Source: an uncultured Ruegeria sp. | GTDB taxonomy: Bacteria; Pseudomonadota; Alphaproteobacteria; Rhodobacterales; Rhodobacteraceae | Direction of reading: 5' to 3' | DNA: 64,000 nucleotides | NCBI RefSeq assembly: GCF_947504215.1 | Contig: NZ_CANNGO010000001.1 | Span: forward strand, 930,001 to 994,000 | In this document: one piece after another, positions 1 through 8,614 of the stretch | Layout: every line of letters begins with the position of its first letter | Numbering within the stretch: the stretch's first letter is position 1 | Notes under the pieces: generated by a model | The model's input: the letters and a program-made list of their open reading frames with translations, nothing else | What the model was told of the DNA's origin: nothing | Databases searched by the model: none | Translations under genes and position numbers: made by a program

Positions 1-284
1 ATCGCGTCAGCACCCTGCCCTGCGGCATCCGCCATCAAAAACTCAAGCTTTCGTGTCTTGTTGCCGCCGGTCGAAAGACCGGTGCAATCATCCCGCTTAA
101 CCCACAAACGGGGACCACCCAGAACCTCACTCAGTCGGTCCATCGGCTCAAGCGGAGTAGGCAGATGTGCGAATGAAATACGGGGAAATCCTGCCAACGT
201 GATCGAGAGCTCCTTGCAGAGACTAACAGTCATATCCACGGCATCACCGGCGCCGTGTTCCGCGATGTCTACTGTCTCGGCCAT
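1..284 (-). CDS. D-cysteine desulfhydrase / L-cysteate sulfo-lyase family PLP enzyme (N-terminal part, runs off window start)
   Basis: Reverse-strand reading from ATG at 284 gives [89 protein letters not shown]..., with the [16 protein letters not shown]-lysine motif of the ACC deaminase/D-cysteine desulfhydrase/CuyA family. The true start may be the internal Met at MTVSLCKEL. Confidence 0.8.
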   Translation of the reverse strand, partial: MAETVDIAEHGAGDAVDMTVSLCKELSITLAGFPRISFAHLPTPLEPMDRLSEVLGGPRLWVKRDDCTGLSTGGNKTRKLEFLMADAAGQGADA

Positions 285-397
285 TCTCTGGGGTCCTCCA
301 ACTTGGGTTTTCTCAAAGCGTTTCCTATCGAAACACAGAAAAACAGTGCTTTTTTCTATGACTGCTCATACTTTTGCTTTGGCTGGAGGTGAGATTA

Positions 398-1291
398 ATG
401 GATACGCAATGGCTGGATGACGTCCTTGCTCTTTTGGAAGAAGGTAATCTGAGCCGCGCTGCCGCACGCCGAAACATCACACAACCTGCGTTTTCGCGAC
501 GCATACGTTCGTTCGAGGATTGGCTGGGTGTCCCGGTTTTGAACCGCAAGACAAACCGCGTCGAAATTGGCGAAGCGTTGATTTCGAACGAGTCAGAGAT
601 CCGCGCAATTCTCTCACAACTACGCGAGATGCGCACGAAAATCGTTCATCATGATCCCAAAGCAAACACGGTCAGGATAGCGGCGCAGCACGCCCAGGTG
701 TTTTCTCGTTTCCCGGATATGGCGCTCAAGGCGCGCAAAAAGCTGCCGGGCATAAAATTTCGCCTCCATCCCGCAAACCTAAGCGATTGCGTGAGTATGT
801 TCTTGCGCAAGGATGCAAGCATGCTTTTGTGCTACGAGTCTGAACTTGCCGAACCCCTGGAGTTCGGAGCAAATGTGTTAAGAGGATCGTGGGGTCGCGA
901 CTATCTCATACCCGTGGTCGGCGGCTCAATGCGTTTTGCTGTGAAAGACGGTGGTGACATACCGGCGGACTCTCCATCCGTTGTCTATCCAGACAACAGC
1001 TATTTCGGTCAGGTATTGCGAAAAAAGGAAAGATTGTTCGGAACCGCTGGTTTCAGCACAAATCCTATTTGCGAAACGGCATTTTCGACGGGGATTCGTG
1101 AGATGCTCCTCAAAGGGCTAGGCGTGGCCTGGTTGCCATTCAGCATGGTGCACAACGAACTGCAAAGCGGAGACGTGATCTCATTGGAAAATCGGCTTGG
1201 GAAAGAACCCATGGATGTTGCTATTTACGCCGACCGCAACAACGCAACCGCGTTGAGCCTGTTTGATATCTGGGGCAGTGCGCCAAAGTAG
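398..1291 (+). CDS. LysR family transcriptional regulator
   Basis: N-terminal HTH MDTQWLDDVLALLEEGNLSRAAARRNITQPAFSRRIRSFEDWLGVPVLNR; divergent from the cuyA-like gene. Confidence 0.9.
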   Translation: MDTQWLDDVLALLEEGNLSRAAARRNITQPAFSRRIRSFEDWLGVPVLNRKTNRVEIGEALISNESEIRAILSQLREMRTKIVHHDPKANTVRIAAQHAQVFSRFPDMALKARKKLPGIKFRLHPANLSDCVSMFLRKDASMLLCYESELAEPLEFGANVLRGSWGRDYLIPVVGGSMRFAVKDGGDIPADSPSVVYPDNSYFGQVLRKKERLFGTAGFSTNPICETAFSTGIREMLLKGLGVAWLPFSMVHNELQSGDVISLENRLGKEPMDVAIYADRNNATALSLFDIWGSAPK

Positions 1292-1505
1292 TATTCCAAT
1301 CGTGCCCTGCCTCTGCATGGGCAATGAGTTCGCATCAATCAGACCATTTACACGGTTTGGAAACGGCACGCATCATCGTATTCCACCAACCATCTTGCTT
1401 TACCTGCGCTGGGATGAAATTGATCGCCTGAACTCAGCTTCTTACCCTTGAAACTGCGGCACGGCTGACCAACATACGTAGCGTCGATGTAAAGAAAGTT
1501 AACAT

Positions 1506-2084
1506 ATGACCTTGAAGAACCCCGCCGCCCTGGAGTTTCTGCACTCGCGTCGGTCCCGACCGGCCAAGACGTTGATCGCGCCGGCCCCTAACCGGGATGA
1601 GCTGATCCCCCTGCTGACGGCCGCAGCCCGCAGCCCTGATCACGGAAAACTGGAACCCTGGCGGTTTGTTGTTCTTGAGAAAGGCGCCATGCCGCGCCTG
1701 GCAAATCTGACCGAAGAAACCGGCCGCGCTTTGAACAAAAGCCCGGAAGAAATCGTGAAGGCGCGCAGCCAGTTTGACTTGGGCCATTTGGCCGTTGCGG
1801 TGGTTGAAGTACAAAAACCCTCGGCCAAGATACCCGCGATCGAGCAGACCTACTCAGCGGGGGCCGTTTGCCTGGCGCTATTGAACGCCGCTCTGGCCGC
1901 AGGATGGGGCGCGAACTGGTTGTCAGGGTGGCAAACTCATGATCGAGGATTCTGTGAAAAAGCACTGGGGCTGTCGGAGAATGAGCGCGTCGCAGGGATG
2001 ATCCACATTGCCACAGAGAGTGCTGCCCCACCGGAACGTCCACGCCCGGATGTCACCACACTGACCAAATGGGTTTCTGAATGA
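1506..2084 (+). CDS. nitroreductase family protein
   Basis: 192 aa; SRRSRPAKTLIAPAP..RSPDHGKLEPWRFVVLEKGA..GWGANWLSGW pattern typical of YdjA-type nitroreductases. Confidence 0.85.
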   Translation: MTLKNPAALEFLHSRRSRPAKTLIAPAPNRDELIPLLTAAARSPDHGKLEPWRFVVLEKGAMPRLANLTEETGRALNKSPEEIVKARSQFDLGHLAVAVVEVQKPSAKIPAIEQTYSAGAVCLALLNAALAAGWGANWLSGWQTHDRGFCEKALGLSENERVAGMIHIATESAAPPERPRPDVTTLTKWVSE

Positions 2085-2779
2085 TCATCCTGAACGCCTT
2101 TTTTGCTGCCTTGGGTCAAATTGGTGATCCAAAGTTCCGATCCGTTCTTTTGCGCGGCATTGGCCTGACGATCCTGCTACTGATTGTCGCCTGCGCCGTT
2201 GCAATCTGGTTCATAAACATGCTGTCCGGGAATGAGATTTCACTGCCCTTCATCGGTGCTGTGCCCTGGTTGAACGATGTTTTGAACTACTCGGGCATAT
2301 TGTTGGCGCTAGTGCTTCCAGTGTTTTTGATGATGCCCGTAGCCTCGGCCATAACGTCGATCTTTCTGGAAGATGTCGCGCAGGCTGTGGAAGACAAACA
2401 CTATTCCAGCCTGCCCCCCGTCCATAAAATCCCCTTTGGCGAGGCGTTGCTGGACGGTCTGAGTTTTATGGGTGTGTTGATCGTGGCAAACCTGCTGGCC
2501 CTGATCCTCTATGCGATATTCACGCCGTTTGCGCCCTTCATATTCTGGGGAATGAACGGATTTCTACTGGGCCGAGAGTACTTCACGCTTGCAGCGATGC
2601 GCCGTTTGGGGCGCGAGAATGCCCGAAAGCTCCGGGCGAAGCATTCGACGACCATATGGTTGGCGGGAACCTTGATGGCAATTCCACTATCTGTTCCGTT
2701 GGTGAATCTGGTGATTCCGATCATCGGTGTCGCCACGTTCACCCACATCTACCACCGGTTGTCCGGACTCAATTCCTGA
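2081..2779 (+). CDS. EI24 domain-containing (CysZ-like) membrane protein
   Basis: Several TM segments; PFIGAVPWLNDVLNYSGILLALVLPVFLMMPVASAITSIFLEDVAQAVE; overlaps the preceding stop by 4 bp (ATGA). Confidence 0.75.
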   Translation: MIILNAFFAALGQIGDPKFRSVLLRGIGLTILLLIVACAVAIWFINMLSGNEISLPFIGAVPWLNDVLNYSGILLALVLPVFLMMPVASAITSIFLEDVAQAVEDKHYSSLPPVHKIPFGEALLDGLSFMGVLIVANLLALILYAIFTPFAPFIFWGMNGFLLGREYFTLAAMRRLGRENARKLRAKHSTTIWLAGTLMAIPLSVPLVNLVIPIIGVATFTHIYHRLSGLNS

Positions 2780-2785
2780 TGGGCC

Positions 2786-3058
2786 TTACCGGGGTTCGAG
2801 GTTGTTCAACCAGTCGAAGTCCCGCACCGAGATCACACCGGAAATAATGATCCCGGCAATGATAACCCACAAGATCACCGTGATACCTGTGGTGATCCAC
2901 AGCTTTTTCTTCATGTGATGCACTTCGGGGGCACCCGCATGGGTGCCCGGCACAATCTCACCCAGGTCGCCTTGTGTCTTGATGCGAATGGGCAGCACGA
3001 CAAGCAAGGTCATGAACCAGATCACGGCGAACAACACCAAACCGGCGGTTATGGTCAT
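2786..3058 (-). CDS. DUF1467 family small membrane protein
   Basis: 90 aa, two TM segments, MTITAGLVLFAVIWFMTLLVVLPIRIKTQGDLGEIVPGTHAGAPEVHHMKKKLWITT; next to mce, as is common in Rhodobacterales. Confidence 0.8.
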   Translation of the reverse strand: MTITAGLVLFAVIWFMTLLVVLPIRIKTQGDLGEIVPGTHAGAPEVHHMKKKLWITTGITVILWVIIAGIIISGVISVRDFDWLNNLEPR

Positions 3059-3080
3059 TTCAGGCCCTCCGGGCTGGGGT

Positions 3081-3485
3081 TCAAACCTGCTCTAGCTCAA
3101 CAAGGCAGCCGTTGAAATCCTTGGGATGGAGGAACAAGACCGGTTTGCCATGGGCACCGATCTTTGGGTCACCCGATCCCAGAACACGAGCCCCTGTTTC
3201 CTTCAGATGGTCGCGCGCCGCGATAATGTCTTCCACCTCGTAGCACACATGATGAATGCCACCGGCGGGGTTCTTTTCCAGAAATCCGTTGATCGGGCTG
3301 TCATCACCCAGCGGGTACAGCAATTCGATCTTGGTGTTTGGCAATTCGATGAACACAACGGTTACGCCATGATCGGGTTCATCCTGCGGCGCACCGACTT
3401 TGGCGCCCAGCGCGCTGCGATATTGCTCTGACGCCGCCTCAAGATCGGGCACGGCGATAGCGACGTGGTTCAGACGACCAATCAT
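3081..3485 (-). CDS. mce: methylmalonyl-CoA epimerase
   Basis: MIGRLNHVAIAVPDLEAASEQYRSALGAKV...GGIHHVCYEVEDI...KDFNGCLVELEQV, glyoxalase-fold epimerase. Confidence 0.9.
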   Translation of the reverse strand: MIGRLNHVAIAVPDLEAASEQYRSALGAKVGAPQDEPDHGVTVVFIELPNTKIELLYPLGDDSPINGFLEKNPAGGIHHVCYEVEDIIAARDHLKETGARVLGSGDPKIGAHGKPVLFLHPKDFNGCLVELEQV

Positions 3486-3620
3486 GTCATTCTCCTCAGT
3501 CCTGTGTTGCATGGGTTATGGGGGCAGACCTGCTAAAGGACAAGTGCGCCAAATCGCCCGTTAACCCTGTGTTAGCCAGAAGTTCCTAGCGTGAGGCATC
3601 TGCTGAATAGGAGATCTGCC

Positions 3621-4340
3621 ATGGACGATTCGGGTCCTTTCGCCACCACCGTCGCTACGCCAACCGCGGCCCGGCCCTTGCTGGGGCAAACCATTCTGGT
3701 TGTCGAGGACAGCCGATATGCCTGCGATGTGATACGCCTCATGTGCATGCACAGCGGCGCCAGAATCAGGCGCGCCGATTGCCTGAAATCAGCGCGTCGG
3801 CATCTGCAGATCTACCGCCCCTCGGTCATTCTTATCGACATGGGACTGCCGGATGGGTCCGGCGCGGATCTGATTGCAGAGCTTTCGAATGCCAGCCCCC
3901 GTATCAGTGTCATTCTGGGAATGTCCGGCGACGATTCCACCAAAAGCGCCGCTCTGGACGCCGGGGCTGATGGGTTTCTAGCTAAACCGATAGAGTCTAT
4001 GTCGTTCTTTCAAAGATCCATCCTCAAGCTGCTGCCTGAGGATCGACGCCCCAGCGGCCTACACTCGGTTCGCGACGAGGTGATCCGGCCAGATCCCATG
4101 GCTTACCAGGATGACATGGCCCATATCGCGGATGTGCTGGCGGGGCCGAATGACCATCGGGCATTGGACTATGTGGCACAGTTTTTGTGCGGCGTTGCGC
4201 AAGAAGCAGATGACAATGTACTGGCGGAAGCCGCTCGTCAGTTGGCTAGGTCGCGCGCACATGGCACACCGGTTACCGCGCAGGCCGCAAAGGTTGCAGG
4301 TATTGTCCAAGACCGCCTGGAACAACGGGAGGCAATCTAG
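3621..4340 (+). CDS. CheY-like response regulator with a helical C-terminal region
   Basis: Receiver domain: QTILVVEDSRYACDVIRLM, phospho-acceptor D in VILIDMGLPDGSG, conserved K in DGFLAKPI. Confidence 0.85.
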   Translation: MDDSGPFATTVATPTAARPLLGQTILVVEDSRYACDVIRLMCMHSGARIRRADCLKSARRHLQIYRPSVILIDMGLPDGSGADLIAELSNASPRISVILGMSGDDSTKSAALDAGADGFLAKPIESMSFFQRSILKLLPEDRRPSGLHSVRDEVIRPDPMAYQDDMAHIADVLAGPNDHRALDYVAQFLCGVAQEADDNVLAEAARQLARSRAHGTPVTAQAAKVAGIVQDRLEQREAI

Positions 4341-4341
4341 A

Positions 4342-4461
4342 ATGGTCACTGCCTATTTCATCACAGCAACCTTTTTGTGCCTGTGGGTCTACCGACAGAC
4401 ACGCCACGCTGCACGAGCAATACGGGCGAACAGAAGCGACCTGAAAAACCCGTTGGATTAG
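4342..4461 (+). CDS. small hypothetical membrane protein (39 aa)
   Basis: ATG directly after the stop of the response regulator; MVTAYFITATFLCLWVYRQTRHAARAIRANRSDLKNPLD with one TM segment. Confidence 0.4.
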   Translation: MVTAYFITATFLCLWVYRQTRHAARAIRANRSDLKNPLD

Positions 4462-4601
4462 GGGTTTTCGACCTCAGCTAACAGTCCAACACTCGGGAAG
4501 CGCGGGCATTCGGGCCTAGCGGTGTCCGCGCCACCGGCAAAACAGTGGCGCGATTAGACGACCAGACCGTCCTTACACGCAGTTCAGGTTGCGATGGATG
4601 A

Positions 4602-6377
4602 CTAGTCTTGCGGTATAATCCGCAAACCCAGTTCCATCATTTGATCAGAGGTCGGATCAGATGGCGCATCCATCATCAAATCTTCAGCACGCTGGTTCAT
4701 CGGGAACATCATCACTTCGCGGATATTGGCCTCATCCGCCAGCAACATCACGATCCGGTCGATACCTGCAGCGCAACCACCATGCGGAGGAGCGCCATAG
4801 TGGAAGGCATTGAAGAGTGCGCCAAAGCGGCTTTTAACCTCATCTTCACCATAACCCGCCAGCTCAAAGGCTTTCAGCATGATCTCAGGCTTGTGGTTCC
4901 GGATTGCGCCTGAAACCAGCTCGTACCCGTTGCACGCCAGATCATATTGATAGCCGCGTACATCCAACGGGTTACCCTGCAACGCCTCCATCCCGCCTTG
5001 CGGCATCGAGAACGGATTGTGTTCAAAATCAATCGCGCCAGATTCTTCGTCCTGCTCGTAGATCGGGAAATCCACGATCCAAGCGAAGGCAAAGCGGTCT
5101 TTCTCGGTCAGGTTCAACTCGTTGCCGATCACGTCGCGGGCTTTGCCCGCAACTTTTTCAAAGGCTTTTGGCTTGCCGCCGAGGAAGAACGCGGCATCGC
5201 CGACGCCCAGACCCAGCTGTTGGCGAATTGCCTCGGTCCGCTCGGGGCCGATGTTTTTGGCCAGCGGCCCTGCGGCCTCCATGCCTTCGCCCTGATCCCG
5301 CCAGAAGATGTAACCCATTCCAGGCAAGCCCTCTTTCTGGGCAAAGGCGTTCATGCGGTCACAGAACTTGCGGCTACCACCGGTGGGTGCGGGGATGGCG
5401 CGAATTTCGGTGCCCTCCTGCTCCAGCAGTTTGGCGAAGATCGCAAAACCCGAGCCACGGAAATGGTCGGAAACAACCTGCATCTTGATCGGGTTGCGAA
5501 GGTCCGGCTTGTCACTGCCATACCACAGCGCCGCGTCTTTGTAGGAAATCTGTGGCCAATCCTGGTCGACCTTGCGACCACCGCCAAACTCTTCGAACAC
5601 ACCGGTCAGGACAGGCTGGATCGTGTCGAAAACGTCCTGCTGTTCGACAAACGACATTTCGAGGTCGAGCTGGTAGAAATCAGTCGGCGAACGATCAGCG
5701 CGCGGGTCTTCATCACGGAAACAAGGCGCGATCTGGAAGTACTTATCGAAGCCCGACACCATGATCAGCTGTTTGAACTGCTGCGGAGCCTGAGGCAGCG
5801 CGTAGAACTTGCCCGGATGCAGGCGCGAGGGCACCAAGAAGTCGCGCGCGCCTTCTGGCGAGGACGCGGTGATAATCGGCGTCTGATATTCGCGAAAACC
5901 CTGATCCCACATGCGACGGCGCATCGAGGCCACGACGTCCGACCGCAGTGTCATGTTCTGCTGCATCGCCTCACGGCGCAGGTCCAGATAGCGATAGCGC
6001 AGGCGGGTTTCCTCGGGGTACTCCTGATCGCCGAACACCATCAGGGGCAGCTCGTCGGCAGCACCCAGCACTTCCAGCTCGCGCACGTAAATCTCGATTT
6101 CACCCGTGGGCAGTTTGGAGTTAACCAACTCGGGAGCACGCGCTTTGACCGTGCCATCGATACGGATGCACCATTCGGACCGCACCTTTTCGAGCTCGGC
6201 AAAAGCAGCGCTATCGCCATCGCACAACACCTGGGTCACGCCGAAATGGTCGCGCAGGTCGATAAACAGCACGCCGCCATGATCTCGTACCCGATGCACC
6301 CAGCCAGAGAGGCGAACGGTTTCGCCAACATTGGCGGCGGTCAGTGCGGCGCAGGTGTGGCTGCGATAGGCGTGCAT
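4602..6377 (-). CDS. aspS: aspartyl-tRNA synthetase
   Basis: [49 protein letters not shown]...[27 protein letters not shown]...GIDRIVMLL, class II synthetase motifs. Confidence 0.98.
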   Translation of the reverse strand: MHAYRSHTCAALTAANVGETVRLSGWVHRVRDHGGVLFIDLRDHFGVTQVLCDGDSAAFAELEKVRSEWCIRIDGTVKARAPELVNSKLPTGEIEIYVRELEVLGAADELPLMVFGDQEYPEETRLRYRYLDLRREAMQQNMTLRSDVVASMRRRMWDQGFREYQTPIITASSPEGARDFLVPSRLHPGKFYALPQAPQQFKQLIMVSGFDKYFQIAPCFRDEDPRADRSPTDFYQLDLEMSFVEQQDVFDTIQPVLTGVFEEFGGGRKVDQDWPQISYKDAALWYGSDKPDLRNPIKMQVVSDHFRGSGFAIFAKLLEQEGTEIRAIPAPTGGSRKFCDRMNAFAQKEGLPGMGYIFWRDQGEGMEAAGPLAKNIGPERTEAIRQQLGLGVGDAAFFLGGKPKAFEKVAGKARDVIGNELNLTEKDRFAFAWIVDFPIYEQDEESGAIDFEHNPFSMPQGGMEALQGNPLDVRGYQYDLACNGYELVSGAIRNHKPEIMLKAFELAGYGEDEVKSRFGALFNAFHYGAPPHGGCAAGIDRIVMLLADEANIREVMMFPMNQRAEDLMMDAPSDPTSDQMMELGLRIIPQD

Positions 6378-6707
6378 GAAATATCCCTTCGGGCGCAAAA
6401 TTCGTCGCGCCGGTACACCGCGTCAGACTGAGAAAGTCAAGGCAGGTCGCGCCGTCAAAACGGCCTTTGCAGATTCCCGCAATGGAAATACACACCCAAA
6501 GCGACGGCAACGATGATATTACCCAAGACTGGTCGCAACAGATCAACATGGAAAATAACCCGTGCTGATGGTAAGCTCAGCTGGATGACAGCCCGCCCGT
6601 GAAGGTCACGGCGGCGTTCAGCAGTTATTCCGCACGCCCTTCCGGCGGGATTGCGTTGTTTCGCCAAAAAACCGGCCGAAACAGCAACTCCTGCGGTAGC
6701 GCCCGGG

Positions 6708-7355
6708 TCAACAGGTCACCAATTCTACCGGTATCAGCCCGCGTAGCGAGTTTCCCATATATACGGTTTGCGCATTCTGGAGATCGGTCAGGGTCAACTT
6801 GGACTCCGTAAACTCATGACCTTCCAAAAGCTCTTCGCGTAGAATGCCTGGCAACAGCCCACACGACAGCGCCGGAGTAAGGCGTTTGCCGTCTGGCATC
6901 ACGACAAACAGATTGGTGATCGTACCCTCACAGAGTTCATCGTGCTCGTTCAGGAAAAGCAACTCGTCAATATCGTCCACCATAGCCGCTCGGGCGGTGT
7001 CATATACCGTGCGCCGCGTTGTTTTGTAACGCAGCCAAAGATCAGACGCGTTCAGCCTTGTGTCGGCCAGCGCTAACCGCCAATGGGGCGGGTTGTTCGC
7101 CAGAGGCGCTGTTGTCAGTTCGAACTTTCCCGAGATTTCCATCGTCAGCCTGCACCGCAACGGTACCCCATTCGGCACATCAGCCAGAGCTTCCAAAGCC
7201 TCGTCTACTATGAATGGCAAGCCTAGTGCGGTGGCGGTTCGCGCCATGCGCCTCAGATGGCGGTCTCGCCTTACTAAACCCAGATCTGACCGGTGGGCCA
7301 ACGTCTCGATCAGGCGGAAATCAGGCTCAACTGGTGCGCAAAGCGGGCCTTCCAT
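6708..7355 (-). CDS. aminotransferase class IV / aminodeoxychorismate lyase-like
   Basis: FRLIETLAHRSDLGLVRRDRHLRRMARTATALG...LNEHDELCEGTITNLFV...LSCGLLPGILREELL, fold-type IV motifs; follows and overlaps pabB. Confidence 0.85.
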   Translation of the reverse strand: MEGPLCAPVEPDFRLIETLAHRSDLGLVRRDRHLRRMARTATALGLPFIVDEALEALADVPNGVPLRCRLTMEISGKFELTTAPLANNPPHWRLALADTRLNASDLWLRYKTTRRTVYDTARAAMVDDIDELLFLNEHDELCEGTITNLFVVMPDGKRLTPALSCGLLPGILREELLEGHEFTESKLTLTDLQNAQTVYMGNSLRGLIPVELVTC

Positions 7356-8443
7356 AGCGCTTCCTCATATTCAGACGGGGCTGTACTGTCCCAGACAACT
7401 CCACCGCCCACGTTCAGCGTCGCCGCGCCATCTTCGACCATCAGGGTGCGAATGGCCACGTTGAATTCGGATCGTCCATCCGGGGCCGCCCATCCGATGG
7501 CACCGCAGTAGATGTCTCGCGCCCATGGCTCCAGCTCGGACAGTATTTCCATGGCGCGTATTTTGGGTGCGCCTGTGATAGAACCGCACGGGAACAGGGC
7601 AGACAAGATATCAGACAACCCGGCACCCACCTGCAACTGAGCCCGCACGAGCGACACCATCTGGTGCACCGTCGCGTAAGTTTCGACCTTGAACAGTTCG
7701 GGCACGTGCACCGATCCTGGTAGGGCAACCCGGCTTATGTCATTGCGCAGCAGGTCGACGATCATCAGGTTTTCGGCCCGGTTCTTTTCGTCAATCGACA
7801 AGAAATTCCGCCGACGCGCATCCTCGGCCATATCTTCGCTGCGGGGCTGCGTGCCTTTCATCGGGCGCGTTTCGATACATCCCATTGTATCGGTTCGAAA
7901 GAACAATTCTGGCGACCGGCTGAGCAGGTCTGGCAGGTCATCCTGTTCGACAAAGGCGCCGTGCCCGACAGATTGACGGGCTGTCAGCGCGGCATAAAGC
8001 GAAGCACTATCGCCATTTATGGTCATGTCGATCGGGAAGGTCAGGTTAGCCTGATAGATATCTCCGGCGCCTATGGCATCGTGAACCGTCTGAAAGGCCC
8101 GCGAGTATCTCTCATCATCCCACCTGGGTCTAAAGTCGGAGATTCCTGCATCCGCTTTTGGTAGGTCGCTTTGGGTCGGATGATCGTAAACGCCAAAACA
8201 CATCAACGGCAAACGGCGATCTTGCGGCAGGAGCGCCAGAAGGCGCGCCTCTAACGCATACCCAAGCTCATAGCTTGCATACCCGGCCACCCAGGCACCA
8301 CTTGCGCGTGCCTCATCCAGCGCCGTCATTGCCTGGGGCACGTCCTCCGCCATGTCAGCGCGGATTATCTGGGAAGGCCGGGCAAAACGGGTTCCCGGAC
8401 CGGCCGGCCCCTGATCAAAACGAATACGCAATTGCATCCTCAT
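7310..8443 (-). CDS. pabB: aminodeoxychorismate synthase component I
   Basis: Chorismate-binding motifs SRSPELFFR, ETRPMKGTQPRS, DLLRNDISRV, FPCGSITGAPKIRAMEIL; start set at MRMQLRIRFDQGPAGPG. Confidence 0.92.
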   Translation of the reverse strand: MRMQLRIRFDQGPAGPGTRFARPSQIIRADMAEDVPQAMTALDEARASGAWVAGYASYELGYALEARLLALLPQDRRLPLMCFGVYDHPTQSDLPKADAGISDFRPRWDDERYSRAFQTVHDAIGAGDIYQANLTFPIDMTINGDSASLYAALTARQSVGHGAFVEQDDLPDLLSRSPELFFRTDTMGCIETRPMKGTQPRSEDMAEDARRRNFLSIDEKNRAENLMIVDLLRNDISRVALPGSVHVPELFKVETYATVHQMVSLVRAQLQVGAGLSDILSALFPCGSITGAPKIRAMEILSELEPWARDIYCGAIGWAAPDGRSEFNVAIRTLMVEDGAATLNVGGGVVWDSTAPSEYEEALWKARFAHQLSLISA

Positions 8444-8614
8444 TTGCCGTGCAACGGGGTATAGAGAATACGCAGACGAGGGGAAGAGGGGAAAGCGGCA
8501 ATTTCGCCCTTGTTTCCGATACCTCTTGAACCTTTTGGCGCGGTCCCTATAACGCAGGACAATTTGGGCGCTTGGGCGGTGCCCCTGACTCGCGAACATC
8601 GAAGGACGTAGGCT

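Noticed and set aside
1292-1505. Minus-strand fragment reading YIDATYVGQPCRSFKGKKLSSGDQFHPSAGKARWLVEYDDA
   Set aside because: Looks somewhat protein-like and could be a gene relic, but it is short, interrupted by stops, and I cannot tie it to any family.
4527-4552. CGCGCCAC-N10-GTGGCGCG hairpin downstream of aspS
   Set aside because: Good stem but no T-tract on either strand; could not be assigned as a terminator with confidence.
4947-6431. 494-aa plus-strand ORF opposite aspS
   Set aside because: Antisense shadow of a clear aspartyl-tRNA synthetase; low-complexity, non-protein-like composition.
6455-6667. 70-aa minus-strand ORF between aspS and the pabC-like gene
   Set aside because: No family resemblance or convincing start context; probably spurious.
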